NCBI GenBank assembly: GCA_002699125.1
Contig: PABI01000078.1
Coordinates: 1 to 64,000, forward strand
Reading direction: 5' to 3'
Length of the DNA: 64,000 nucleotides
Source of the DNA: Anaerolineaceae bacterium
Lineage (GTDB): Bacteria; Chloroflexota; Anaerolineae; Promineifilales; Promineifilaceae
Shown here: positions 17,236 through 26,255 of the stretch, one piece after another
Layout of the letters: every line of letters starts with the position of its first letter
Position numbering within the stretch: the first letter of the stretch is position 1
Notes under the pieces: generated by a model
What the model saw: the letters and a program-made list of their open reading frames with translations, nothing else
The model's database searches: none
Told to the model about the DNA's origin: nothing
Position numbers and translations under genes: made by a program

Positions 17236-18102
17236 TTGTCCACAATTGAACTGGCCGTTATCGGCGGCAGTGGCCTCTACCAAATGGAGGCTCTGACTGA
17301 AATTGAAGAACTCACCATTTCTACACCATTCGGCAAGCCATCCGATGCCATCTTAGTGGGAAAGTTGTACGGCCGTCGCGTTGCCTTTTTACCACGCCAC
17401 GGCCGGGGACATGTGCTTAGCCCCAGCGAAATACCCCATCGTGCCAACATCTTTGCCCTTAAAACGTTAGGCGTACGCTACATTGTCTCCGTCAGCGCCT
17501 GCGGCTCGCTGCGTGAAGATTACGCCCCCGGCCACATCGTGGTGCCAGATCAGCTGTTCGACCATACCAAAGGGCGGACCAGCTCCTTTTTTGGGCATGA
17601 TCTGATAGCTCACGTCAGCGTCGCCCAACCCCTTTCGCCAGAAATGAGCCAGGTCATTGCCCAGAGCTGCCGCACAGCGGGCGGCACAGTTCATGAAGGC
17701 GGCACGTTTATCACCATTGAAGGCCCGCGCTTCAGCACCAAAGCCGAATCGCACCTGTACCGGCAGTGGGGCATGAGCATTATCGGCATGACCACCTGCC
17801 CGGAAGCATTTTTGGCCGCCGAGGCAGAAATCGCTTACAGCGTGATGGCGCACGTCACCGATTATGATGTATGGCACGAAAGCGAAATGCCGGTAACGGT
17901 AGAAATGGTGATGCAAACGGTTCAGCAAAACACCAAAATCGCTCAGGATGCCATTGGCCAAATGGCAAAAACGATGGGCGAGTGGGCCGGAGATTTTCCG
18001 GCACACCACGCGCTGAAAGGCGCCATTATCACCGACCGCAGCCGCATCTCGACCCAAATGGCGCAAGATTTAGCCCCACTCGTTGGCAAATATCTGGATT
18101 AA
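17236..18102 (+). CDS. mtnP: S-methyl-5'-thioadenosine phosphorylase
   Basis: 288 residues of the purine nucleoside phosphorylase family. It cleaves 5'-methylthioadenosine with phosphate to adenine and methylthioribose-1-phosphate in methionine salvage. Visible family features are IGGSGLY at the N-terminus, PRHGRGH, the SACGSL segment, TIEGPRFST and the base-binding MTTCPEAFLA followed by TDYDVW. The TTG start at 17236 follows GGGAGA with a 5-nt gap. The FtsW/RodA-like gene starts 19 nt after its stop, so the two are probably cotranscribed. Confidence 0.92.
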   Translation: MSTIELAVIGGSGLYQMEALTEIEELTISTPFGKPSDAILVGKLYGRRVAFLPRHGRGHVLSPSEIPHRANIFALKTLGVRYIVSVSACGSLREDYAPGHIVVPDQLFDHTKGRTSSFFGHDLIAHVSVAQPLSPEMSQVIAQSCRTAGGTVHEGGTFITIEGPRFSTKAESHLYRQWGMSIIGMTTCPEAFLAAEAEIAYSVMAHVTDYDVWHESEMPVTVEMVMQTVQQNTKIAQDAIGQMAKTMGEWAGDFPAHHALKGAIITDRSRISTQMAQDLAPLVGKYLD

Positions 18103-18121
18103 CAGCAGCCACCCCGGTTTT

Positions 18122-19432
18122 ATGCGCAGCCTCTCATTTTCCCTCAGTGCCGACAGTGAACACGGCCGTTCCGAGCCAATCCTGCTCCTGTTAGCGGCTC
18201 TGTTTGTATTTAGCAATGCCCTGGCGCTGGGTCTGGCACGCGACGGCCGCATTGATGGCAGCACGCTTTGGGGTCCATTGTGCTGGTTGGCGGCCCAAGG
18301 AACGGCCGTCTGGCTGCTGCGCAAATATGCCCCGGAACATGATCCTTTTTTGCTGCCCCTCATCGGCCTGCTCACCGGCTGGGGCATTGTGCTGCAAGAT
18401 CGGCTGGCCCCCAACTTTTTGCTGCGGCAGGTGGTGTGGGTGGTTTTGGGCACGGCCGTCCTCGTGGGCATTACCCTTTTGCCGCGCAATTTACGCTGGC
18501 TGCGCCGCTACCGCTACACGCTGCTGCTGCTGGGCATCGCCCTGCTGATCGCCACGCTGCTGTTTGGCATCAATCCCACCGGGGCCAGCGTGGCCCGCTA
18601 CTGGCTAAGGCTGCCAATTCCCTTCCTCACCCCGGTTTATTTCCAACCTTCAGAGCTGCTCAAGCTGCTGCTGGTCATCTTTTTGGCCAGCTATTTTGAT
18701 GAGCGGGAGGCGATGTTACGCTTGGCGGGAAACGGCCGTCTCCAGCGCCTCTCCTACCTGGCGCCGCTGCTGCTGATGTGGGGCTTCTGCATGATTTTGC
18801 TGGTATGGCAGCGCGACCTGGGCGCGGCAACCCTTTTCTTTATTTTATTCCTCAGCCTGCTTTATCTGGCTACAGGCGACTGGCGCATTGCTACTGGCGG
18901 CGTGGGGCTGCTGCTGCTGGCCGGCATCTTTGCCTATATTGCCTTTGACCTGGTCACCTTACGCATTGACGCCTGGTGGAATCCATGGCCCGACGCCGAT
19001 AACCGCGCCTTCCAAATTGTGCAGTCGCTTTACGCGGTGGCGGCCGGTGGCATTTGGGGCCAGGGCATTGGGCAGGGCTTTCCGCAGTACATCCCCGTGG
19101 TGCACTCTGATTTTGCTTTTGCCGCCATTGCTGAAGAGTGGGGTTTGATTGGTAGTTTGGGCGTGATCGGTTGTTTTGCACTGCTGGCGCATCGCGGGAT
19201 GCGGTTGGCGTTGTTGGCGGAACGGCCGTTTCGCCGCTACCTTGCTGCCGGAATTACCATTTTGTTGGCAGCCCAAGCGTTTCTCATCATGGCCGGTGTC
19301 ACCAAGCTGCTGCCCCTCACCGGCGTCACGCTGCCCTTTGTAAGCTACGGCGGCAGTTCTATGCTCATCAGCCACGTCATGGCCGGTTTGCTCATGTATC
19401 TATCAACCAAAACCCGCCCAATTTATTTGTAA
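18122..19432 (+). CDS. FtsW/RodA/SpoVE family SEDS protein
   Basis: About 436 residues with ten or so membrane helices. The large extracellular loop and following helix give NRAFQIVQSLYAVAAGGIWGQGIGQG and HSDFAFAAIAEEWG, matching the SEDS signature, including the Asp needed for peptidoglycan glycosyltransferase activity. The C-terminal segment LPLTGVTLPFVSYGGSSM is classical for the family. SEDS proteins polymerise glycan strands in the inner membrane together with a class B PBP; here the partner gene follows at 19499. I took the ATG at 18122; earlier in-frame starts would overlap mtnP. Confidence 0.92.
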   Translation: MRSLSFSLSADSEHGRSEPILLLLAALFVFSNALALGLARDGRIDGSTLWGPLCWLAAQGTAVWLLRKYAPEHDPFLLPLIGLLTGWGIVLQDRLAPNFLLRQVVWVVLGTAVLVGITLLPRNLRWLRRYRYTLLLLGIALLIATLLFGINPTGASVARYWLRLPIPFLTPVYFQPSELLKLLLVIFLASYFDEREAMLRLAGNGRLQRLSYLAPLLLMWGFCMILLVWQRDLGAATLFFILFLSLLYLATGDWRIATGGVGLLLLAGIFAYIAFDLVTLRIDAWWNPWPDADNRAFQIVQSLYAVAAGGIWGQGIGQGFPQYIPVVHSDFAFAAIAEEWGLIGSLGVIGCFALLAHRGMRLALLAERPFRRYLAAGITILLAAQAFLIMAGVTKLLPLTGVTLPFVSYGGSSMLISHVMAGLLMYLSTKTRPIYL

Positions 19433-19442
19433 ATAGCCCACC

Positions 19443-19480
19443 GATAAACGCTGACCAAATCTGCGTCATCTGCGTTTATC
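19443..19480. repeat. Intergenic hairpin
   Basis: Arms GATAAACGC and GCGTTTATC separated by 20 nt, between the SEDS gene and the PBP-like gene. The inner sequence AAATCTGCGTCATCTGCG is typical of dispersed chromosomal hairpins. Confidence 0.65.
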
Positions 19481-19498
19481 AGCGCCCAATTTTTTATT

Positions 19499-20863
19499 AT
19501 GAATAACCATTCCTCTCAAACCCACCTCCACAAAATGCAGCGCGCTATTCTGCTCGGTTTTTTGGCCGTGGCGCTGTCGCTGGTTTTTTGGAGCGTGGTG
19601 CGCAGCGAGGCGATTCTGGCCCGCGATGACAATCCCCGGCTGGTAGAGGCTGAACTGCGCATCCAGCGCGGCCGTATTTTAGATCGCAACGGCACCGTGC
19701 TGGCCCACACCGTCGGCGAACCTGATGCACTGGTCCGCACTTATCCGTTTGAAACGATTGGGCCGGCGGTGGGCTATTACAGCTTCCGCCACGGCACGGC
19801 AGGCATCGAAGCCGGCTTTGATGAGATTTTGCGCGGGGAAAGCGAGGAGTTTACGGCCGTTTTCAACCAACAAATCCTGCACACGCCACAAATCGGCCGC
19901 GATGTGCAGCTAACCCTGGATGCGGAACTGCAAGCCACGGCTGAATCATTGTTTGGTAGCGTCCCAGGCGCCCCACATGGGGCACTGGTCTTATTAGAAA
20001 TCGGCACGGGCGACGTGCTGGCCATGGTAAGCCATCCCGGCTACAACCCCAACCGGCTCGATGAAAATTTTGATGCACTGGTACAAGATGAAACCGCACC
20101 ACTGCTCAATCGCGCCGTGCAGGGGCAGTACCAACCTGGTCTGGTGTTGCAGCCGTTCATCCTGGCCGCTGCCCTGGATCAGGACCGCATTCAGCTGGAG
20201 GGTGCGGTATTAAATGCCAATCGCCCTGTCCCGGTCAACGGTGAAGTCAAGCGGTGCCAAACCACCCCACCAGAGGAAGCCACCTGGGCCGATGTGCTGC
20301 ACCATCGCTGCCCTGGCCCCATGCAAGACTTGGCCAACCTGCTAGGCTTGGGCGGGCTGGACAATATTTTCATGCGCTTTGGCTTTACCACCCAGCCAGA
20401 GCTGCCGCTGAACACAGAAACGGCCGAACTTGAACCGCTCTCCGATCCTTTACAAGCAGGTATCGGGCAGGACAACTTGACCGTCACCCCTTTGCAGGTA
20501 GCCTTGGCGCTGGCCACCCTGGGCAACGACGGCCGTTTGCCCACACCGCGATTGGTAACGGCCGTAGAAGACGAAAACGGCATCATGCAGGCGCAACCAC
20601 CCGCGCCCACCGCGGGTGATGCCGTCACCGGTCGGGCTGCCCGCGCCATTCGCCAGCTGCTCAACAAAGAAGGCACGCTTAGCTTTGCCATCTCCGCTCT
20701 ATCTGGCCCGGACAGCCGCAATGGCTGGTATCTGGCCCTTACCCCAGCTGACCAGCCGCAATATGCGATTGTTGTCGTGGTGGAAGACAGTGAAGATTTA
20801 GAGGTGGTTCATACAATTGGGGTAGGAATGGAAACGGCTGTTATTAACAGCACGGCTCCATAA
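19499..20863 (+). CDS. Class B PBP homologue lacking all catalytic motifs
   Basis: 454 residues. One N-terminal membrane helix (about 15-35), a pedestal with the class B motif RGRILDRNGTVLA, and a transpeptidase-like fold. In active enzymes a SxxK tetrad follows YxPG; here residues 211-218 read YQPGLVLQ, so Ser is Leu215 and Lys is Gln218. The SxN position lies in HRCPGP, and the KTG strand reads LSGPDSRNGW. Flanking structure is otherwise kept (LQAGIGQ, LTVTPLQVALALA), so this is a conserved pseudo-enzyme and not a decaying gene. Paired with the SEDS gene upstream, it may act as a non-catalytic activator of glycan polymerisation. Confidence 0.88.
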   Translation: MNNHSSQTHLHKMQRAILLGFLAVALSLVFWSVVRSEAILARDDNPRLVEAELRIQRGRILDRNGTVLAHTVGEPDALVRTYPFETIGPAVGYYSFRHGTAGIEAGFDEILRGESEEFTAVFNQQILHTPQIGRDVQLTLDAELQATAESLFGSVPGAPHGALVLLEIGTGDVLAMVSHPGYNPNRLDENFDALVQDETAPLLNRAVQGQYQPGLVLQPFILAAALDQDRIQLEGAVLNANRPVPVNGEVKRCQTTPPEEATWADVLHHRCPGPMQDLANLLGLGGLDNIFMRFGFTTQPELPLNTETAELEPLSDPLQAGIGQDNLTVTPLQVALALATLGNDGRLPTPRLVTAVEDENGIMQAQPPAPTAGDAVTGRAARAIRQLLNKEGTLSFAISALSGPDSRNGWYLALTPADQPQYAIVVVVEDSEDLEVVHTIGVGMETAVINSTAP

Positions 20864-20886
20864 AGTAGTTCATCCGGGATTTGATT

Positions 20887-21255
20887 ATGGATTTAAGCAG
20901 ACCAGCCATTGCCCTTTGTATGGCGGGCACGCGACTGGAATTTCAAGGACGGATCGATGAGGCGCGGCAGCGGTTTGCTGCGGCGTGGGATTGCGCCACG
21001 GACGACTATGAGAAGTGCATTGCCGCACACTATGTCGGTCATCTGGCCCAAACGCCGGCGGATGCACTACTCTGGCACCAGACCGCTCTGGATCACGCTC
21101 GCCACGCTGAGGCTGCATTGGTCGAAAGCTTCATGCCCTCACTCTACGTTAACCTGGGCCATGCCTATGAACAAACAGGAGACACCGCCCAGGCGAAGCA
21201 TTTTTACGATCTGGCGGCAGCGTTGGGGTTGGTTCATCAGAGGGAGCAGCAATAG
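20887..21255 (+). CDS. Small TPR-repeat protein
   Basis: 122 residues forming about two to three tetratricopeptide-like helical hairpins; the clearest is YVNLGHAYEQTGDTAQAKHFYDLAAAL near the C-terminus. No signal peptide. The ATG at 20887 is used in place of an upstream TTG. It starts 23 nt after the PBP-like gene, so it may belong to the same transcript. TPRs mediate protein contacts; partner unknown. Confidence 0.7.
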   Translation: MDLSRPAIALCMAGTRLEFQGRIDEARQRFAAAWDCATDDYEKCIAAHYVGHLAQTPADALLWHQTALDHARHAEAALVESFMPSLYVNLGHAYEQTGDTAQAKHFYDLAAALGLVHQREQQ

Positions 21256-21310
21256 CGTTCAAAAGACTTAGGAACTTTTGAACTTTACATGGTGGAAACC
21301 ATCTGCCGTA

Positions 21311-22414
21311 TTAACCCAAAAACTGATACACATACCCCGCAACTACCGCCCCAATCAGGGCAAAAGCCACGTAGAGCACAAACACCCGGCGTGAAGCCAA
21401 CTGCCAAACGGCCGTCATCGCCGGCAGCGTCGTGGTAGGGCCAGCTACCAAAAAGGCCAGTCCCGCTGCCGGATTCATCCCCTGGGCCAACAAGCCGCTC
21501 ACCATCGGCAAAGCCGCCAGGTTGCTGGTGTAAACCGGTACGCCAATAAGCGCAGCAAACAAAATCGCCAGCGGATTCTGCTGCCCTAGCAAATTCGTGA
21601 TCCATTCCGCCGGCACGTAACGAATGATGAGTGCCTCTAAGACAAAGGCCAGCAGCATAAAGCGCAGCACCAGCGACGTCGCGGCCCACGTTTCCTGAAT
21701 GAGCTTCGTCTTGAAAGGTACAGGTGCGGCACAGCTGGTGCCACACGTCGGTGCCTCCTCTTCAGCGGAAATTGCGCAAACGAAGTCACCAGAGCAGCCC
21801 GATTGCTCAGCCACTTCATGCGTTGGCGAACCCAGGCTGATGCCGCTGGTTGTTGCCAGGATGCTTTGTGAGGGTGCCAGTTGGCGTGCCCAGGCCACAG
21901 ATTTTTGCCAGCCTGCCACAAAACGGTCGGTGAAGGAGACAACCGAAACAGATTGGGCCGAGGATTTGTCTCGCAAAATCTTGTCGCCCAACCAGTTGCG
22001 GTTAACGGCAAAGTGAGTGATGTAGCCGGCGGCCAGACTAAGCGCCAACGTAGCCGCCAACCGCCAGACGGCCATGTTCCAGCCAATGGTGGCCACGCTT
22101 AAAAAGAATGTTTCCGGATCCATTGACGGGGAAGCAATCCAGAAAGCCATCACCGGGGCCAGAGGCACGCCACCGATGAGCAGCGCTGCCACCACCGGAA
22201 TCACCGTGCAGGAACAGAACGGGCTAAACGCGCCAACGGCCGTTGCCAACAAAATCGCCAGTAGCGGCCGGGCCGTAAATGCTTTCTGAATATATTTTGA
22301 TGCCCCAGAAAGCTGCACGGCCACCGCTACCGGAATGGTGATGAGCAAGTAGGGCCAAATCTGTACCAGGTTATCCACTACAAAATTAAAAAGAAACCGT
22401 AATTCACTGAACAT
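21311..22414 (-). CDS. ArsP/DUF318-type permease
   Basis: 367 residues, about eight to ten membrane helices. The motif SPFCSCTVIP and the following GVPLAPVMAFWIASPSMDPE are hallmarks of the ArsP / DUF318 permease family, some members of which export trivalent organoarsenicals. A central cytosolic loop carries extra cysteines (GCSGDFVC, TCGTSC) that could bind soft metal or metalloid. The ArsR regulator gene lies upstream on the same strand and both have the same 16-bp palindrome in front, so metalloid-induced expression is likely. Exact substrate cannot be assigned. Confidence 0.8.
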   Translation of the reverse strand: MFSELRFLFNFVVDNLVQIWPYLLITIPVAVAVQLSGASKYIQKAFTARPLLAILLATAVGAFSPFCSCTVIPVVAALLIGGVPLAPVMAFWIASPSMDPETFFLSVATIGWNMAVWRLAATLALSLAAGYITHFAVNRNWLGDKILRDKSSAQSVSVVSFTDRFVAGWQKSVAWARQLAPSQSILATTSGISLGSPTHEVAEQSGCSGDFVCAISAEEEAPTCGTSCAAPVPFKTKLIQETWAATSLVLRFMLLAFVLEALIIRYVPAEWITNLLGQQNPLAILFAALIGVPVYTSNLAALPMVSGLLAQGMNPAAGLAFLVAGPTTTLPAMTAVWQLASRRVFVLYVAFALIGAVVAGYVYQFLG

Positions 22415-22427
22415 GATCTTATCCTTT

Positions 22428-22443
22428 ATCGTATTTTTACGAT
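22428..22443. promoter_or_regulatory. ArsR operator candidate, permease side
   Basis: Perfect palindrome ATCGTA-TTTT-TACGAT, 14 nt upstream of the permease start. The same site in complementary spacer form occurs at 22906-22921 upstream of arsR. Confidence 0.75.
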
Positions 22444-22474
22444 TGTATTAACCAAAAAAAATTTACGCTATACA

Positions 22475-22536
22475 GGTGCAACGCACTTCCCTGGTGTGAA
22501 TCGCAGCAAAACCCGCTAAGGGAAGTGCGTCGCACC
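22475..22536. repeat. 62-bp inverted-repeat element (GGTGCGACGCACTT type), copy 1
   Basis: Arms of 18 nt, GGTGCAACGCACTTCCCT and AGGGAAGTGCGTCGCACC, with one mismatch, around a 26-nt loop. A second copy of exactly the same length is at 33367-33428. It lies between arsR and the permease and could act as a terminator or processing site as well as being a mobile repeat. Confidence 0.8.
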
Positions 22537-22550
22537 GCTGCTACAAAAAA

Positions 22551-22877
22551 TTAGAAAATATCGCCAACTTTCTCTCTAAACCAGCCAATGTTTTCCTCGT
22601 GCAGACAGTAACTCGTGGCTGGACCCTGTACCGTGCCATCAATCCAGCCTGCTTCACGCAGCACCTTTAGATGTTGCGAAACAGTTGCCTGGGCAATTGG
22701 CAGATAATCAACAATGTCGCCGGTGATGCAGGTGGGGTGCGTCACCAGGAACTTCATAATTTCAAAGCGCGTGGGATTGCCAATTGCTTTGAACATTTTC
22801 ACCAATCTATCCTGCTCCGCGCCGGCGATGTCCAACGTGCAGCAAGGTTCTAAAATCATTTTGCTTTCTTCATTCAT
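22551..22877 (-). CDS. arsR: ArsR-family metalloregulator
   Basis: 108 residues, winged helix-turn-helix: GNPTRFEIMKFL, then IAQATVSQHLKVLREAGW for the recognition helix. An N-terminal EPCC pair and Cys residues at PTC and SYC are candidate thiol ligands for As(III), Sb(III) or a similar ion. ArsR proteins repress until metal binds. Identical palindromes in front of this gene and the permease gene imply autoregulation and control of the transporter. Confidence 0.9.
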   Translation of the reverse strand: MNEESKMILEPCCTLDIAGAEQDRLVKMFKAIGNPTRFEIMKFLVTHPTCITGDIVDYLPIAQATVSQHLKVLREAGWIDGTVQGPATSYCLHEENIGWFREKVGDIF

Positions 22878-22905
22878 ATTTCTTTCTCACATATTTTAGC
22901 TTTAT

Positions 22906-22921
22906 ATCGTAAAAATACGAT
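22906..22921. promoter_or_regulatory. ArsR operator candidate, arsR side
   Basis: Perfect palindrome ATCGTA-AAAA-TACGAT 28 nt upstream of the arsR start, same half-sites as 22428-22443. Confidence 0.75.
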
Positions 22922-23020
22922 ATTACGTACTTTAACGGAAATGCACTGTCTTGTCAAGATAATAAATTCATTTGGTAGGTCAGAAGTTGTCATGATGGCG
23001 GAAACACAGGAAAATGCCCC

Positions 23021-23704
23021 ATGAGTAAAATTATGGATCTGGAAACTGTTCTCGACAACCATGTTCAGGCAATCGGTGGTTATGCTGTGGTGGAAAAACT
23101 GCACAGCATAAAAATTGGGTTTCACCTGGTGGAGCCAACTTTTGCCGTGGACGGCATGTACTGCGCCACGCGCCAAAATCAGATGCGGGTTGATATTTTG
23201 GCCGACGGCGTACGCGTTTTTTCCGAGAGCGTAAACGGCTCCCAGGGCTGGCAGCTGCGTCAAAACGACGAAACCAGCAAGCCAACCTCGCCAGCCGGAA
23301 CCCGCGCCTTGCAGCGAGGCATTGAAAATCACCTGTTTGGCTTGCATGAGCTGCCTGCAGGCGGGCACACGCTCACTTTGCAAGAGCAAGAAACGATTGA
23401 CGAGACCGACTATTTTGTGATCCGGCTCAATTATGCAGATGGGGACGCCGCCTGGCGCTATATCAACGCCGCCAGCTGGCTGGTGGAACGCAGTCGAGTT
23501 CAGGCAGCACTACACCCGGACGTTGATCCGACAGAAACCACGCTGGAAACGCACTACGCTGATTTTCGTGAGGTAGATGGGCTGTTACGGCCGTTTCAAG
23601 ATACCCAAATCGATTTAACCACCGGCGAAACGGTGCAAACTACCACTGTCAAAACAATTCGCCTGAATCCCTCCTTCCCTGACGATTACTTTGCAGCTCC
23701 CTAG
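23021..23704 (+). CDS. LolA-like/lipoprotein-sorting-like domain protein
   Basis: 227 residues of alternating beta strands. The segment order (VDGMYCATRQNQMRVDI, SQGWQL, YFVIRLNYADGDAAWRYIN, THYADFREVDGLLRPF) follows the pattern of the outer-membrane lipoprotein sorting-like fold often found in uncharacterised single-domain proteins. There is no signal peptide at the annotated start. Gene neighbours give no functional hint. Fold assignment is by pattern and moderate in confidence; function unknown. Confidence 0.65.
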   Translation: MSKIMDLETVLDNHVQAIGGYAVVEKLHSIKIGFHLVEPTFAVDGMYCATRQNQMRVDILADGVRVFSESVNGSQGWQLRQNDETSKPTSPAGTRALQRGIENHLFGLHELPAGGHTLTLQEQETIDETDYFVIRLNYADGDAAWRYINAASWLVERSRVQAALHPDVDPTETTLETHYADFREVDGLLRPFQDTQIDLTTGETVQTTTVKTIRLNPSFPDDYFAAP

Positions 23705-23745
23705 CAATGCAAGAATGCTGCTTAAGGGTTTTCGGCTTGAGGAAT

Positions 23746-23763
23746 CGCGATTTGGAAATCGCG
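23746..23763. other. Short GC-rich hairpin
   Basis: CGCGATTT-GG-AAATCGCG, 45 nt after the LolA-like gene; no T-run follows, so not a standard terminator. Confidence 0.5.
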
Positions 23764-23860
23764 GCTACTTCAGCGATGCCAACGGCCGTTGCCCACCTAA
23801 CCAATCTGTGCGATAACTGCACAACGATTCACAACAGATCCATTGCAGGAGAGAAACCCC

Positions 23861-24396
23861 ATGAAGATCAAACATTTGACGCTGGATGAATTGGAAGCGG
23901 GTTTGGCAGACATCCGCCAGTCGCCGCAGGACGGTGGCGTACTAGAGATGATTGTCAGACGGCCGTCTACCGATGAACGTGAGCTGCTGCATGAAGGGGA
24001 GTTGGATACGGCCGTTGGCCTCGTCGGCGACAATTGGCAGGCACGTGGCAGCCGCCACACACCTGACGGCTCCGCCATCCCCGAAGCCCAGCTGACGCTG
24101 ATGAACAGCCGCACCGCCGTGATCGCTGGCCGCTGGCCGGGGACCAACTATTCGTCGATTTTGATCTCAGCGAGGAAAATTTGCCGCCCGGCACGCAGCT
24201 AGAAATTGGCGATGCGATCGTGGAAGTAACCGCCCTGCCCCACAACGGCTGCAAGAAGTTTAAAGCCCGTTTTGGCCTGGACGCCCTAAAGTTTGTCAGT
24301 GCGCCGGTAGGCAAACAGCTCCATCTGCGCGGTATCTACACGAAAGTCATCAAGCCGGGCACCATTCGCATCGGCGATCCCATCACCAAAATGTAG
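23861..24396 (+). pseudogene. MOSC-domain protein, frameshifted
   Basis: Two overlapping frames together encode one MOSC-domain protein of about 178 residues. The first frame, from an ATG at 23861 behind AGGAGAG, runs to GRWPG; the second resumes as DQLFVDFDLSEENL and continues through the conserved NGCKKF Cys segment to the end at 24396. The break is at the GGGG run near 24138-24142, where one extra G would restore the frame. MOSC domains transfer sulfur or bind pyranopterin. A sequencing error or a true inactivating mutation would look the same. Confidence 0.75.
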
Positions 24397-24417
24397 AAAT
24401 GTTGCCAGGCGACAACC

Positions 24418-25938
24418 TTACGCCCGCCCCTCCTGGATACGGCGGATACCGTCCTGGTCCAAAATCAGGCGCAGGTGGCGGTTTTCTTTGTTGACGCCCG
24501 GCTGCACCGTCTTGTAGCGGGAAATCAGATTGACGTGATACACCTTGTGGCACAGTAACGAGATCAGTTCACCATTGCGAATGACAAACCGCTCCTGTAT
24601 CGGCTCCGCCATCTTGTTGAGAAAGTGGCGGATATCAAAGCGCAAAATATCGTTGATGCCGGTAATTTCGGGGAAGCCAGGCAGCACCTTTTCGGCATCT
24701 TTTATTTGCAGCTCAATCTCTTTGGTGTAGCAAATGATGTGCTCTCCCCGCCCTTCATTGGAAATCTCGGTGATGTGGTCCCGGTTGCGGGCGCGCATCA
24801 CCGACAGCGGCACATCATCTTCGTCAATGAAGCGCACTTTTTCGCGCAACACCCCCAGGCGATGCTGCCCATCTTGGGTGCGGATGATGATGCGCCGGTC
24901 AAACAGATAATTTTCCAGCCGTTTGGCAAACACAATACGGCTGATCTCTTTAATGCGATCTTTGAACATGTAGCCAATGACCAGGGCAATGAAGAAAGGC
25001 AAGGTGAAGTTACCGTATTCATATTGAAAATAGAAGGCAACGGCCGTTGCAAAAACCATCGCCAACCCTGCGGCAAATGACAAAATGAGCTGTTCCCAAT
25101 ATTGTCCGTCTGGCTTCACGTCCGTATCCAAAAAAAGTACGCTGGAGGCATACTTCTTCAAAATCGAAGCGCGATAAAGGTACGTCTCATTGTCGCTCCC
25201 CTCAATTAAAATTGATTCATAGCCGCGCGTTTTGCGATATTTGGTCTCACGCGTCGTTAGTTCGCTTAGCGCGTGTTTGTAATCTTCGCGATTGGTCTTC
25301 TTTAGATATTCATCCACAATCTGGAACATCTCCACGGCGCTTTCTTCAATTAAAATACTGAGCGATTCATCAGTAAACATGAAGGCAGTGTAGACAGCCG
25401 GGGGCACGTTGGGCAAATTAAAGTCAGCCAGCAAAGTGCGATACCGCTGAGTAACGCGGGACGCCTCGGAAATAAACTCATCAACCAAATTGTGGACCAG
25501 ATAATGGGTTTTGCCGTGGGGTGTGGCCTGCACTTCGGCCACGCGGCGCTCAATGAGGATAAAATGCTCACGCAAAGCACTTTTGAGCATGGCGCTGAGC
25601 AGCTTCATTTGGGTGATCAATTGTTCATGTGCCGCGGGATCGCTCAACCAATCGGTGCTGCGCACCATTTTCTCGATGATGCACAGGGGCGAGCGCTCGC
25701 CCTCAGTGAATTCACGCAGGTTGAGGCTGGGCGTTTTCAGGCGGATGTGGCTTTGCACGTCCTGGTAAAACGTCTGTTTGGCATAGGTTTGCGGCGTGAT
25801 GCCCAGGCTTTGCGGCACAAAAAAGTAGGTGGCAATCTGGTAGCGTGTTATTTGATCGGCGTGCAGTTCATAGTCCAGCTTGATTTCAATCTGGTATTGA
25901 TCATGATGCTTCACCGATTGCTGGATTGTTTCTAGCAT
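24418..25938 (-). CDS. Conserved protein of unknown function with two membrane helices
   Basis: 506 residues. The N-terminal half is soluble and mixed alpha/beta; two adjacent hydrophobic helices at about 285-330 (SFAAGLAMVFATAVAFYF and PFFIALVIGYMF) are followed by a cytosolic C-terminal half. No catalytic motif was recognised and no neighbour is informative. Length and regular composition argue that it is a real gene. Confidence 0.75.
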   Translation of the reverse strand: MLETIQQSVKHHDQYQIEIKLDYELHADQITRYQIATYFFVPQSLGITPQTYAKQTFYQDVQSHIRLKTPSLNLREFTEGERSPLCIIEKMVRSTDWLSDPAAHEQLITQMKLLSAMLKSALREHFILIERRVAEVQATPHGKTHYLVHNLVDEFISEASRVTQRYRTLLADFNLPNVPPAVYTAFMFTDESLSILIEESAVEMFQIVDEYLKKTNREDYKHALSELTTRETKYRKTRGYESILIEGSDNETYLYRASILKKYASSVLFLDTDVKPDGQYWEQLILSFAAGLAMVFATAVAFYFQYEYGNFTLPFFIALVIGYMFKDRIKEISRIVFAKRLENYLFDRRIIIRTQDGQHRLGVLREKVRFIDEDDVPLSVMRARNRDHITEISNEGRGEHIICYTKEIELQIKDAEKVLPGFPEITGINDILRFDIRHFLNKMAEPIQERFVIRNGELISLLCHKVYHVNLISRYKTVQPGVNKENRHLRLILDQDGIRRIQEGRA

Positions 25939-26255
25939 ACGGTTCCTCTAAAAATGGTTAAGTCTGTACCTGTCATTCTGAAAGCGCCACACCGCGCACG
26001 GCGTTCTATGAGTAAAGAAACGGCATCTAAATGGCCTTGTTTCTGAGTAACGCAGCGCAGCGCAGTGAAGAATCCCTCTCAGCTTTCTTAAGCAAAGCCC
26101 TTGCGGCGAGCAGCGGTTAAGAAAATTGTAAGCCCGTAGGGATGCTTCGTTTCACTCAGCATGACAAATGTTGATCATTAGGGATGCGAAAAGATCGCGG
26201 GTTGTGGTCTATCCATTATTGCCTCGATTCGTCGGGAAATTAATTTTGCAGAAAA
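25939..26255. repeat. Intergenic region with a TGTCATTCTGA-type element
   Basis: 317 bp without a gene. An element bounded by TGTCATTCTGA (25973) and TCAGCATGACA (about 26166) fills most of it, with inner GAATCCCTCT and a hairpin AGCTTTCTTAAGC / GCGGTTAAGAAA. This is the long form of the dispersed family seen at 30420-30532, 45635-45733, 47593-47668 and 58533-58650. Confidence 0.65.
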
